Source: Arachnopeziza araneosa
Taxonomy: Eukaryota > Ascomycota > Leotiomycetes > Helotiales > Arachnopezizaceae
NCBI GenBank assembly: GCA_003988855.1
Contig: QYAI01000056.1
Coordinates: 186,001-250,000, forward strand
Direction: 5' to 3'
Length of the DNA stretch: 64,000 nt
Shown here: positions 48,014 through 58,917 of the stretch, piece by piece
Numbering within the stretch: position 1 is the first letter of the stretch
Layout: each line of letters opens with the position of its first letter
The notes under the pieces: model-generated
Seen by the model: the letters and a program-made list of their open reading frames with translations, nothing else
What the model was told of the DNA's origin: nothing
Database searches by the model: none
Position numbers and translations under genes: made by a program

Positions 48014-48836
48014 AGACTGTAACTTCTGGGCATCTTTCTACAGAAGCGGTTGGATTTGGTGGTTCATCTGGAGTTGAACCTCTGGTTGACCTTGTCAACC
48101 ACGAAGTGCCAAAGAGCTTGATGAAATGAATGAAGATGCATTTTAATAAAGAGTCGTACACTCATTTTATGAGTCCTCACTGTTGATTGTATAATAGTGT
48201 CTACTTAGAAGGAGTTGAGCAGGTCATTTTGTTATCATCATTCTTGCCCTTGTCGCTTAATCTTCCGTAATTTAACTAACAGTCTTCATCGTATTGTGCA
48301 TGGCTACTGTCATTAGTGGGCTTTGAGATTCTTTTGATAGGACCAATGTTCACGCTCGTTCAAAGCTTCCTTGAATCGTCAGGCACCAACACAGCCGCAT
48401 TCCAAAATCACAAAATTTTCCTGGACCTATATCTATAGTATTTTGAATTTGATAGCAACCGCTAATATGATTAAGAACAACACAAATATCCATTCAGGAG
48501 CGGTACAAGTCGGCGTCGAGCTTTTCAACAAAGTGGCTCCGACTAATAAAACATCCAGCCCGATGTCAAAACTAGTCTCCTTGATACCGCCTATCGCGTC
48601 AACATCCATTGTAATTAATAATAGATCATCCAGCAAAGTATTTCGACCAGCGTAGCCCCTATGCTCTTTGATACTGATATCTCACCACGTTCTACATATA
48701 AAAACATAATTAGGCCCTCTGACCATCTCACGGAATGCCGTCTTTTGCAACTATCAACACTATACTAAGCTGGTATCATGAGCCTCAACACACCGATAGG
48801 AAGACCTATGGTAATCTAAAGGCTAGAAAATACTTT
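48014..48836. other. Intergenic region between convergent reductase and Ctr genes
   Basis: About 820 bp, AT-rich. Two overlapping open frames at 48371-48655 on opposite strands show no motif. I see no gene. Confidence 0.5.
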
Positions 48837-49448
48837 TTAATGTGCCGATGAGTAGGCAATGAACCGACCAAACACCACGCTCCCGACGAAAATGCCAGCC
48901 AACACACTCAGGAAGTATCCAACATTCATGGTCATGACCGCAATCACGCTTAGTCAGTATTAGCAGGTCTGTCAGTGATTTATTTTCCAGAGTGGCACGC
49001 ACAGTAGATATCCCACGCCCGCGAGCACAACGTCAATCGATCCTAGCAAAATTGCCTCTCTTGCTCGCCATTGATGCTGAATCAACTTCTCCTCCCGGTA
49101 CGATTCATACGCTATAGCACCATTGCGGCGGGCATCGATAGCAGCCAACAGCCGATAAAAATGGACTCGAATAGCCAAAAGGGCTCTGAAGATTGCCGCA
49201 AATGCGATCAAGAAGATACATGTTCCTGCGTACTGGCCAACGGTGCCAGGTGTCCAGCCCATTGAGTAGAGAGGCGTGGCCGAGGAGGTGAAGAAGGTCA
49301 TTGCCATGGAATCCATCCCCATCATTGCATCGGGCGACGTTGACATCGGAGAACTGGTTGAGCTGGCCATCGGCATGCCTGATATTGTGCTGGTTGGTGA
49401 CATGGACATGGACATCGAGCCTGTTGAGCTCATCATTGACATATCCAT
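48837..49448 (-). CDS. Ctr family copper transporter
   Basis: Trimeric high-affinity Cu(I) channel of the plasma or vacuolar membrane. Two exons (49448-49003, 48948-48837) give 185 residues. The N-terminal domain is packed with Met and Ser/Met motifs (MDMSMMSS, MSMSMSPT, MMGMDSMAM) that bind copper outside the cell. The first membrane helix follows (GTCIFLIAFAAIFRALLAI). Helix 2, preceded by the QHQWRAREAILL segment, holds the MxxxM-type selectivity element in VMTMNVGYF, the second exon providing it. Helix 3 has the GxxxG packing motif AGIFVGSVVFG. The intron uses GTGCGT as donor. ATG 49448 is the first in frame. An exact TTTGCTCA word lies 12-19 bp upstream of the start on the same strand. 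Confidence 0.92.
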
Positions 49449-49963
49449 GGCTGGCTGGGTGAGCAAAGAATATTAGAATGCGCAAAGCATTTATCTGGAT
49501 GCTTCATCTCTACCACCGCAGCTAGGTAGATCTTCGTATTATGTTGTGTGCCAAGATGCCCGATCCCGACTTACTGCCGATTTCTCAGTCATTCGGTCCT
49601 AGCTTGGTGATGATGCCTCCAAGTCCACGGACGAAACTTGCTCAAATGCGTGCACATCTCATCTTTTCATTGGTGGTGTCCACCAAACTTTAGGGAAATG
49701 TTCCCTAATTTGCGCGAATTTGAGTAAGATTTTTGGTATCTAGAAGGACTTGACAGACTGCTCTTTGTCACGTCGTTTTTCCAATGAAGTGGGGCTCAAA
49801 AGCCGAAACGTTCTTGATGCCATGTAGCAATATATTGCTTAAACATCCAAGCTGCTGCTATCCTTAAACCCGACGTATAATTCGAATCGCTCGCCAGCAC
49901 TTAGACCGCGATAACGAACCATCCGCGCAGCTTAGCAATTGTCATAAAAACAGCTACAAAAAG
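49449..49963. other. Divergent promoter shared by Ctr transporter and second reductase
   Basis: About 515 bp between the divergently transcribed Ctr (-) and ferric reductase (+). It holds the two TTTGCTCA-like words described separately and no gene. Confidence 0.6.
49460..49467 (-). promoter_or_regulatory. Candidate copper-response element TTTGCTCA
   Basis: Reads TTTGCTCA on the minus strand, exactly the yeast Mac1 site, just upstream of the Ctr start codon. A related CTTGCTCA occurs at about 49636-49643 in the same divergent promoter. It may be too close to the ATG to be a classical promoter site, so this is tentative. Confidence 0.3.
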
Positions 49964-52144
49964 ATGGCTGCTTGGATATATCAACCGGTCATGTTCGAGT
50001 CCAGCCGGGCATTCGACTGTGAAGGCCTCGAACCTGACCAGTGCCAATATTACAAGAAACCATGGCATAACTGGTGAGCTTATACCTTTTAGATATACCA
50101 CTCAGCGGCGACGAAGTGAAACTGACGAATGCGCCAGGTATGTAGCAGACTGGACGTTTGCGCTGCCAACAGTAGCATTTTTCACGTGCATTATTGGCAT
50201 CTTCATAATCGGTTACGCCCTAACCCAAACGCTTGCTTGGTCCCGCAGACCTGAACCTTTGATATGGCGAAGGGGTGTCGCAGCGATTCGATATTTGTCT
50301 TACCGAGGCTTTCACATCAAACGCCTGAGATGGAATTCTGCGCCTGTTGGGGTGCTGTTGTTGGGAGCCATGGGGACCACTTTCTTTTTCTGTACGTTAG
50401 ATGTTGACTTGCACCTGATTGAGGGAAACAAGTACTGACTTCTCCTCAAGGCATGGACTTGGCACCATCACCATACTATTGGCCAGGTACGGATACAGTT
50501 TGGGGCAACTCGCCGCCGTTAGGTACCAGGTCTGGCTGGCTGGCGTTAGCTTGTATGCCCTTCATCTTGTACGCTCAGCTCATCAACGATGCGAAGGAAG
50601 GCTAACCATGTGTAGCGCGACCGCAACCAAGGCGAATTGGATCACGCTGGTGACCGGAGTTGCACATGAGAAGCTCCAGGTCTTTCACCGGTGGATAGCA
50701 TACGCTTTCTTCATCCTGGCGTTGATGCACACATTTCCATTCGTTGTTTGGCATATTAAAAACGGTGACATGGTTTTCCAGTTCACCGTGGGCAACATCT
50801 TCGAATATTGGACTGGTATTGTTGCGCTGGTATTCCAGGCATGGCTCACGTTTGCATCCTGGAAACCTTTTCGGTAAGCACCTGTTGTAGTAATAACATT
50901 CAACAGATAGCTGATTACTCGCCAGGAATCTTGGATATGAATTTTTCAAAGCTACACACTTCTTCTCGGTTGTCGTGTTCATAGTGATCTTTTTCTGGCA
51001 CTGCGGCGGTACTCTTACATCATGGTATGATCCGTAAAGCGACCGTTAATCTTAAGAGTTGTCTGACACTAATAGGGATTATTTTGTCGCAACAGCAGCA
51101 GTTTACGTGCCTTGCTGGGCGTATCCATGGCTCCGGACCTTCTTCGAATACGGTATAGGTCAGAAAGCACAAATCTTTGTTGAAGACAATGGATTCACGC
51201 GTATCACAATACCAGCCAATTTCAAGTGGCAACCAGGACAACATTGTTTCTTGCGGTTCCGCAGCTTCGGTATTCATGCTTTAAGCTCCCATCCTTTCAC
51301 CATCTGCTCGCTGCCATCAACATCACCCAACAGATCGTCTGAGACTACTTTCTATCTCCGCCATCAAGGAGGTTTCACAGCAACGTTGTACAATTACGCA
51401 ATGACACACCCAGGCGTGCAGGTGCCTGTGTTTGTGGATGGTCCCTACGGAGGTATCGACAATCAAAAATACTTTGGGAGCGACCGTCTTGTTGTGGTTG
51501 CTGGTGGCTCAGGAGCTGGGTGGATGCTGCCTTTTGTTGAGCAGTTCCTGCGATATCTCTCTTTGACGGATATCCCCGACCCCTTGGCCGAGGAAATACA
51601 AGAGAATAAACAGACCTCTGATGAGCCACCACGGTGGCGGGTCCCTCACCGCTCTCGATCAATGCGTGTAATACTATCAACACGCGATGTAGCAACCCGA
51701 GCATGGTTCCATACAACCTTCAACAATATGCTATCGGACTACAATTCGCTAGGGATACCCTCAGACTTAAGTGTCGAGGTACACCTGACTGGCGAGGCCG
51801 AGCTCATTGTACAATCTCCAACCAAACCCGGGTCAGAGCTCGGAAGATCTGGTTCATCATCGGCAGGAGAAGATGCCATCGAGAAGCATACAGGAGAACG
51901 TCGGAAGTTTGGCACAGACGATGAACCGAAAGAAGTGCGGAGTCGCCCAAGTCTACCAGTGATTATTCGAGAGGAAGCCGCTGCAGCAAGGACAATAGGA
52001 CAGACAATGGGCGTCTTCGTGTGCGGACCACTTACGATGCAAGATGATGCTCGCAATGCTGTTGCAAAAGAGAACTTGCATATTCTAAAGAACCCGAGCT
52101 CTGGTGGGGTGTACTTACATCTCGAACATTTCTCGTTGGCATAA
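49964..52144 (+). CDS. Ferric-chelate reductase, second paralogue
   Basis: Six exons (49964-50073, 50138-50391, 50451-50568, 50616-50873, 50926-51024, 51076-52144) join in frame to 635 residues. It is a shorter FRE-type reductase without a signal peptide, starting MAAWIYQPVMFESS. Membrane helices include FALPTVAFFTCIIGIFIIGY. The heme domain shows WGNSPPLGTRSGWLALAC and the ligand helix EKLQVFHRWIAYAFFILALMH, with a second pair in FKATHFFSVVVFIVIFFWHC. FAD binding is at SSHPFTICSLPS (about 352), NAD(P)H binding at VVVAGGSGAGWMLPF (about 420), and the C-terminal VFVCGPLTMQDD (about 593). A Ser-rich, poorly conserved insertion lies between them. It is divergent from the Ctr gene and likely co-regulated with it. 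Confidence 0.93.
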
Positions 52145-53521
52145 TTGCAGTGAAGAAGCTACCGCACAACTTCCTCTATCTCCTCCTGCTCTTTTATATA
52201 TCTCTACTATTTGTTCTTGTATTTGGTCCTAATCTTGGTAGCCATGATCGGTGCCAAGCAAGTAAATCCGTTCTCTCTAAACATGCTCCTCCGCATTGAT
52301 ATACGCACGATTTCGATGGCGGTATATGATAAAGTAGGCGATGCGCAAGTAAGGTGGACACTTTTGGCCCTGTTTCAATAAAATGTGCATGGTGCCAAGT
52401 GGATGAAGGTGATCACCTTCGCTGAGGAGCCAGCCTGCGGGTATCGGAAGACGGTAGGAGTAAGATGGTAGATGGCTGCAGCAGAGAGTGAAATGGAGTC
52501 TTGTAATATACACGAATTGATCGAGTCTACTAGTTACAGATGGTGGCAAAGGGGCGTGGAGGGAAGGAGTGTTCCGATGAAATATCTCGCGTGCATTCTT
52601 TCAACTCTTTGAACACCCAAGATATTTTTAGAACTCTCTTGAGTGACAAAGGCTTGGAATGAGCATTCTCGCCTTCATTGTTGAGTACGGGTTCACGATT
52701 TATTTCCACAAAGGAGTCCTGCATGACTTCTATTTGCTTGGCTCTGATGCGGAATCTTTACATCGTAATTTCCTGCGCTCTCATTTTCGCGACTGGAGAT
52801 GGGATGGAAGTTGGCACGCTCACGAAGGATTGCCGAGGTTATGAGCCAAAGAAACGGCGTGAAGCAATAATTCTTTATATTTTATGAAGCATAATCCGAA
52901 TCAAAGATGGCATTGGGTCCCCCTAGCAAACTCTATCAGAACTCGTGCTGCTATTGAACTCTGACTCCCAACCTGGCAGAGCAAGATGTGAGTTCCAATT
53001 CTCCGCAAGCCGCGCGAGGAGTGGTGATGACCACAGAAGAGTCAACGGACGGGACTTACTTCAATAATGGGATCGATCACTGAAGATGATTCGTGGGCTG
53101 ATGTACAAGACTAATCAAAATTCGGTGCTTGGCGCGCTGGATTTTACAATTTTGGATTTCGGGTGAGGTGTTCTTCAACTAGATTAGTTGGTTTTAGCTA
53201 CTCGAAAGCGTACTGTTTTTGACCAAGTTTCAAACGAAAGTGTGGGCTTGACCTCCAAAAATTGTATGCCGTTTGAAGAGATGATAGAATTACCTCGCCA
53301 AAGTGCGCTGAGTGTGGCAGCCTGTGCTTCCACTAAGTGAAGCCAACCTTGCGCACCCCATGCGGCATTGTTTCGCGTCTCTTGCAGCAGACTGTTGGAA
53401 ATACGTTTTCGGGATAAGAAAGATGAGGCTGTGGGAGGCCGAGAGAGGAGTTAGAGTGGATGCGAAGGGTCTCTTGAATAACTTTGTGCAGATATTTGAG
53501 ACCTTTTACAATCTCAAAACC
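52145..53521. other. Intergenic region with dispersed-repeat copy
   Basis: About 1.4 kb without a supported gene. The middle is occupied by a repeat copy (52597-52783). Minus- and plus-strand frames at 53312-53572 have no motifs. Confidence 0.5.
52597..52783 (+). repeat. Dispersed repeat, copy B (composite)
   Basis: The first half (52597-52684) matches 55737-55824 and the second half (52692-52783) matches 44865-44954, so this copy links two otherwise separate fragments of the same element. Shared words include TTTCAACTCTTTGAAC, GATATTTTTAGAA and CGCCTTCA in the first half and GGAGTCCTGCATG in the second. No coding capacity is evident. Confidence 0.78.
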
Positions 53522-53776
53522 GATTGTCCAATGATGGCGAAGGTGGAAGAGATAATTCACTTGAGTCAGTAGAGAGCAGGAGGTGAATATAGCAATATAC
53601 GAGGAGCGCCCAGACCCCAGGCACCGCGAAGTGCAACAAAATAAAATACTTCAGGTTCAATGTCGATTGTACAATGTTGGCGACAATGAAAGAGATATTC
53701 ACTCGAGTTAGCAGAGGGTAGAGAGGTGGATCTACGAGGAGCACCAAGACCACGGACACTGCGAAGTGCAACAAAA
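53522..53776 (+). repeat. Imperfect tandem repeat, two ~115-bp units
   Basis: Unit 1 (53522-53640) and unit 2 (53665-53776) both begin GATTGT and end GCGAAGTGCAACAAAA, with shared ACGAGGAGC and CCAAGACC/CCAGACCC words between. The period is about 143 bp. It ends immediately before the amidase pseudogene. Confidence 0.75.
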
Positions 53777-53785
53777 AATAGCTCG

Positions 53786-55606
53786 GAAGACATGCATCGG
53801 CTTCTCGAGGCTGGAGATATCTCCAGCGTGGAGCTTGAGAAGCCATACCTGAAGCAGATTGCGAACCACAATCACAAAGGTTTGAAGCCAAATGCCGTGA
53901 TATCCATCGCACCTGAAAATATTCTCCTCGAGGAGGCCAGGAAATTGGATGCAGAAAGGGCAAACACGGGCCGCAGATCGCGAATGCACAGGATCTCTAT
54001 CATCTTGAAGGTTGATAGCTTTGGTTTCTTTAACTATCTCAACTTTGTTCCTCAACTCACTTCGTGCGTCAGATTTGAGTTACCACACCATCCTTCTTCG
54101 GCTTAGGGACAACATCAGGGTCGTTATCCCTAAAGGGTTTAAAGCCAACAAAGGTGCAACAATTGCGGCACTACCAAGGAATGCTGGAATGCTCGTGATA
54201 GGTAAATCAAATCTTTCCGTTGGTTTCCCCGAAACTTTAGCTATCAAAGCCATCGCAATTAAGTCCCGCTAATTGGAATAGGAGGAGGCGAATTCTAAAG
54301 GTATTGCAATTACCAGCGGGTAGTCAGAGGTAGGTGGCTAGGTATTTGTCTGTTATAAAGGACAAGTAATGTTTGTCTGCTAAGAAGATCTAGACATAAT
54401 CACCTTATATCAATGGTGGTGTTGACCCGAAGGACTAGTGATGGGTCATTCAGTTATATTCCCATCCCAAATTGCGAAATGATCCAACTATGACTCCAGA
54501 CTGCAGCTGAATCTTCAGCCGGTGTAGTTCTACGACAGCAGCCAGCTTTGCACCTGTGGTGATCGGTAGTGAGGTCGATGGCCCAATATTTCAACCAGCA
54601 ATCCATCTGCTCTCTAGAATATAAAGCCACAGTAGGAGACATGATCATGGTTGGGACCAATCGGGCGGGGCAGCCTTCGATAATGCTATCCCTATTTCAA
54701 AGTCTGTGCTAAGATATTGGAAATCCTCCTACCAGGAAGAGATTTTCGGGCTCATCTCAACAAATCGTGGAAAGGACTTGAAATTGCGTGTTTGAACTAT
54801 AAGTCTTAGCAGTTTCCCAACGAAATTTGTAACTTTCGCAATGAGTTTGACAAGCAGCTATAAAAACTTGCACAGGCACCCTAAATTCTTAAGCTTATGA
54901 AACGCAGACAAAAGAAATAGAGGAAGCTTTTTTCAAAATCGAGAGTCTTGGAGCCAACGTCGTCTTCGACGCACTCCTAATGACAGTACCAGAGGTTGTA
55001 GAAAATACAAGACAGTCCAAATATCACAAAGCGTAAGTCAGAACTGCTCATTCAAAGACAAAATATTGCTGATTTGAATTCAGGACACAATTATGCGTTG
55101 TTATAGAGCGATAATTGGCCTTATTTAATATTCCGGCAATGAAGACTTTGAAAGACCAAGATGAATTCAACAAGAAGCACGCCGATCGAGTTGCAACCAG
55201 GTAAGTCACTTTTTTTCCCCCCATCAATGTTCATCATTCATAGTTCAAGCGCAATCGAATTAGTAAATCCTGGAGAATGGATTATTGGATAATATGACTA
55301 ACGAGGAAAATATCAGTGGCTTGAAGCACTTTCGGGAAAGCATGCGAGACAGTGTTGAGAAGCTACTTCATGAGACTGACACTGATATGAGCATAGCTTC
55401 CGGCGAATCTCTTCTTCCAACAGTTGCAGCAGTTTCAGGCTATCTCATAGCTAGTATTATCTGGGGGTTACAGCTTACAATGGCTGACCATTTGGATTGG
55501 AATCGTGGCTCGAAATGGCGAGGAAGAAAGGATCTTTGAAGCCATGTCTGCAGTGGAGGCAACGTTTTCTGGTGCAAGGCAACCACCTCCACTTCTTATG
55601 AGCTAG
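53786..55606 (+). pseudogene. Amidase signature family enzyme, decayed
   Basis: Fungal amidases use a Ser-cisSer-Lys triad. Pieces of the family appear in order on this strand but in several frames: DISSVELEKPYLKQIANHN and LNAV-like N-terminal residues (53792-53990), the Lys motif region SIILK (near 54000), NAGMLVIGKSNLS (54180-54220), SSTTAASFAPVVIGSEVDGP (54520-54580, the Ser-rich active-site region), SLGANVVFDALLMTVPEVV (near 54950), PAMKTLKDQDEFNKKHADR (55135-55195) and the C-terminal ASGESLLPTVAAVSGY followed by RNGEEERIFEAMSAVEATFS in another frame, ending at TAG 55604-55606. Frame changes and stop codons between pieces show a long-dead gene. The N terminus adjoins a tandem repeat. Confidence 0.78.
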
Positions 55607-56047
55607 AAGTAAACTCTACAGAATATTAAGGTATAAACTGCATACATGCCTGATGTATACAAAGAGATAAAAGGTAAGCTACATAGCCCTATCCTGATCG
55701 CCCTTCCTTTGTCTCGTGACAGGGCCTCATGTAAAGTCTTTCAACTCTTTGAACCGTTAAGATATTTTTAGAAACTTCTTGAGTGGCAAAAGACTTTAAA
55801 AGAGCATTTTCGCCTTCACTGTTGATTATAATAGTTTTGTTCCTTCTCCTTTCACTAGAAAATGATAACGGCCTAGCGTCGAAATTTCTTTGTGTAGGAG
55901 AACAGTCCTTACATCCACTTTATATTATAAAACCGTGTACTGAAAACAAATCCAATTCAATTATCATACACACAATCTCATTATTCCTCGTTTCAAGCTT
56001 CAATCACAAATCAAGCAACGCTATCACTACTGCATAAAGACAACAAG
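55607..56047. other. Intergenic region with repeat copy C
   Basis: About 440 bp upstream of the zinc-knuckle gene. It contains the copy of the dispersed repeat at 55737-55824 and no gene. Confidence 0.5.
55737..55824 (+). repeat. Dispersed repeat, copy C
   Basis: About 88 bp matching 52597-52684. Differences are largely transitions, and this copy is more AT-rich. It lies about 220 bp upstream of the zinc-knuckle gene. Confidence 0.78.
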
Positions 56048-56941
56048 ATGGTGAAGAAAAGAGGCCAGAATAAGGGCAATGCCAATAACGGCAACCAAAA
56101 TGGGAATAAAAACAACCAAGGTAAGCAGAATCAAAACAATTCTAACGGTAACAACAGTTTTTGCTCATTTTGCAAAATGTCAAACCACTCCGGGAACGAT
56201 TGTACCAATGTCAACAATCCGAATTCTGCCAGATACAAAGGTAACAAAAACCAAGCCAGCACCACCAGCAACAACAACGCAGGCAAGAAAAGATCAAGAC
56301 CCTGCAAGCACTGTGCCGGTGATCATTTCGATAATGAATGTCCAACAAATGGTAATGTTCAGGGCAATCAGACGTACAATACGCTCCCAGCTGGCGCAGT
56401 TCACCCCTGGCCAGGAGACCAAACGACACCCTTCGATCGCCCTTGCCAGTGGTGTTCCAAAACTGACCACTATTCCCAGCAATGTCCCACCCAGCAACCA
56501 CCCATGCCATACATTCCGACCGTCTACCCAGCACCTGCAACCCTCCCCACCGGCATCATCTACCCCTTCACGCAAGCCACTCCAATCCGACCGGAGTACG
56601 TCTCACCATCCGTGAACCCCCAACACGTACAGCGCTTCATCACGCCTCAATTCTCTGGTCCCACGAGATACGACGAAGGAACGCAACACTGCGATCATCT
56701 CCCGTATGTGGATCGAGACGGCGATGTCATTATGGAACCAGTGGAGAGGTGTCCGTTCTGTAGACCTCAGAGACCGTATCCTAATGAGGGAAATCTGGTT
56801 CCGAATTGGGGCACGCATTTGACGCAGAACTATTACGGGCAGGGATATCAGGCACCGAATGGTCAGAATCCCGGGGCCTATGGATATCAGTATCAGGGCC
56901 AGAGCCAAGGAGGTGTTGATAACGATAGTAATATTTTGTAA
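56048..56941 (+). CDS. Zinc-knuckle (CCHC-type) protein, Asn/Gln-rich
   Basis: Single exon, 297 residues. The N terminus is a low-complexity basic Asn/Gly/Gln region. Three zinc knuckles follow: CSFCKMSNHSGNDC (C-x2-C-x4-H-x4-C), CKHCAGDHFDNEC (one residue shorter) and CQWCSKTDHYSQQC (canonical). A Pro-rich, aromatic linker and a C-terminal CPFC pair end in a Gly/Tyr/Gln-rich tail (GYQYQGQSQGG). The knuckles suggest binding to single-stranded RNA or DNA. Such knuckles occur in Gag proteins of retroelements and in host RNA-binding factors. No protease, integrase or polymerase frame is near, so it is either a host protein or a domesticated Gag-like gene. Confidence 0.75.
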   Translation: MVKKRGQNKGNANNGNQNGNKNNQGKQNQNNSNGNNSFCSFCKMSNHSGNDCTNVNNPNSARYKGNKNQASTTSNNNAGKKRSRPCKHCAGDHFDNECPTNGNVQGNQTYNTLPAGAVHPWPGDQTTPFDRPCQWCSKTDHYSQQCPTQQPPMPYIPTVYPAPATLPTGIIYPFTQATPIRPEYVSPSVNPQHVQRFITPQFSGPTRYDEGTQHCDHLPYVDRDGDVIMEPVERCPFCRPQRPYPNEGNLVPNWGTHLTQNYYGQGYQAPNGQNPGAYGYQYQGQSQGGVDNDSNIL

Positions 56942-57495
56942 GTAGGCTTCAAGGTAAGTGAGATAGTAAGTATACGCTGGTCATGTTCCTTTCTCATTGC
57001 TTGATTCGTTGAATTGTAATTGTTCATTTCCGTTGCTTCATCATACCTGCTTGAAGAAAAGGCACATTAAAATCATCTCTCATGTTTTTCTAAAGAGAAA
57101 TTCCCTTCATAAATACTGGCTACAAACTGAATAAAATAAAAATTGCCGTCATATTGACAACCAAACTTAGATACAAAGCTAAATAATGTGATGTCGCGTC
57201 TTTCGAATTGGAATGATTTTGTTTACTTGTTTTCTAGGATTTTCGAGCGAGCAGCTATAGAGAGTGCCGAAAATGGGACCCAAAATCTGAAGTTTAAAGA
57301 CTCTAGAAGTTGAGGGGGCTGTACGATAATCTCCAAATATATGGTTCCAGCTTCAAAAGTAGGTGGACTCATCATATTCTTCCTTCTCTTGAAACACCAT
57401 TTTTAGTATTTCATAGGCCTTGATCTAGCCCAGGTTTCGGACTGTTACATACCTCCATTGACTTTTCTTGAATTATCTCCAAAGTTGACAGAATA
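56942..57495. other. Intergenic region, nothing supported
   Basis: About 550 bp between convergent genes. It is AT-rich with no recognisable gene or repeat. Confidence 0.5.
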
Positions 57496-58917
57496 CTATT
57501 TTTCTTGTAAATATTTTCCAAAGCAATCAACGCCCTTCAACGTGTCGATCTCGCTTGGCATACAACCAACAATCACCTCCGCCGATCCATCCACTGACTT
57601 TGGCATAACACAGCAAAAAGGAACTCCGATACCTCCAGGATATCTAAACCTCACAACCTTCCCAAAAGCATCTCCCCAATCATCGCTATAGATTGATCCA
57701 CTGCTCCAATCCGTCCCCATCGCCACATCAGCCGCCGTCATACCCATGAAACCCCAGTCAATCCAAGTCTCTTTTAGCTTGCTCATATAACTAGCTACGA
57801 GTTCCGGCGTCACAGCAGTGATAGCACGACGTAGAGCCAGGGCTGCTTGCTGCAGGCCAGATGATGAGAGGAGGGCATCCAGATCTACCATGGCGGTGAG
57901 TTGATAGACAGCGTTGCCTACATATGATGATGGGATTTTGAGGTGATGACGAGCGTCTGATGGTAGGAAGATGCTGCTCTTGGCGGGACTTGGGAGGTCA
58001 GGAGTCGAGAGTGAGCGTTTGCTTCGGATGACAAGCATACTTCGCCAGATGAGAGCGCTCAGTGAGTCGTGTGTTGAGACCGGAGTGGCATCTGGTGTGG
58101 TCGCGTCTTTCTTGAGCTGAGCTAAACCCGACGGTGGGATGCGAATGAGTACTGGGATTTCTGGCGAGGGAGCCGCAAATGGATGAGGTTTTGGTTCTGC
58201 TGCCGGTGTTGGAGCAAGAGAAGTATTTTTCAGCCGGAATGCGGGATGCTCCTCTATGTTAAAGCCCTTCTCGCTAGTAATATTTCGGAGAAAGCTTCGA
58301 TCCCCGCCAATGTGCTTGGTGACAGCCTCTAACTTCGGCGTGTTTTCAATGGAATTGTCTTGAGCTTCCCGTATCTCCTCACTCAATAGGCGAAATAGTC
58401 CATTATTCCCGCTACCGTCGGCCACACTATGTGACATTGACCATGTCAAGATTGAACCTCCTTCTATTGCACTAAACTGAACTTTACAAGCGGGAAATGG
58501 ACCATCATTCCCCACATCTGTAGGTACTGGAACTAGTAAACCATAAGGGAGTTTGAGAGATGGGAAATCCTCTGCTTCAAGCTCGTCGAAAGAGGGAAGT
58601 TTCGTTCGCAAATCTCTCGTAATAAGCTCGAGACCTTGACTTGGGACGATGGTGCGCCATTCTTCTTGGCCGGGCTTGGTCTCGTCTGCTGGCAAAGGAA
58701 CAATAATGCCGCCTAAGATAGGACAACGTAGGATGAGAGCGTGTAAGCCTGCTGTGAGGGTAGAGAGCTGTGCATGACGCTGCGTATCAGATGAACAGCG
58801 GAAGAAAAGCAGCCGTCGACTGTAATGGATGGGGTGGAGGCCATCAATGGGTGCGAGATCCACGTGGAAAGATGGACCTGAGATGAGAATGCTGTGATCA
58901 ACAAAAGAGTCGGCCAT
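57496..58917 (-). CDS. BAHD-like (HxxxD) acyltransferase
   Basis: Acyl-CoA-dependent O-acyltransferase of the HxxxD superfamily, which in fungi includes trichothecene 3-O-acetyltransferase-like enzymes. Single exon, 473 residues. The catalytic motif TWSMSHSVADGSG (H-x3-D) lies near residue 163. Supporting features are the N-terminal LILRCPILGG and the C-terminal DDWGDAFGKVVRFRYPGG, which occupies the place of the structural DFGWG motif. The start at 58917 was chosen because the upstream open frame to 59262 has no ATG context or conserved sequence. No biosynthetic cluster surrounds it, so the substrate is unknown. Confidence 0.88.
   Translation of the reverse strand: MADSFVDHSILISGPSFHVDLAPIDGLHPIHYSRRLLFFRCSSDTQRHAQLSTLTAGLHALILRCPILGGIIVPLPADETKPGQEEWRTIVPSQGLELITRDLRTKLPSFDELEAEDFPSLKLPYGLLVPVPTDVGNDGPFPACKVQFSAIEGGSILTWSMSHSVADGSGNNGLFRLLSEEIREAQDNSIENTPKLEAVTKHIGGDRSFLRNITSEKGFNIEEHPAFRLKNTSLAPTPAAEPKPHPFAAPSPEIPVLIRIPPSGLAQLKKDATTPDATPVSTHDSLSALIWRSMLVIRSKRSLSTPDLPSPAKSSIFLPSDARHHLKIPSSYVGNAVYQLTAMVDLDALLSSSGLQQAALALRRAITAVTPELVASYMSKLKETWIDWGFMGMTAADVAMGTDWSSGSIYSDDWGDAFGKVVRFRYPGGIGVPFCCVMPKSVDGSAEVIVGCMPSEIDTLKGVDCFGKYLQEK

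Noticed and set aside
48371..48655. Opposed open frames between reductase 1 and Ctr
   Set aside because: Hydrophobic low-complexity composition with no motif. Likely AT-rich chance frames.
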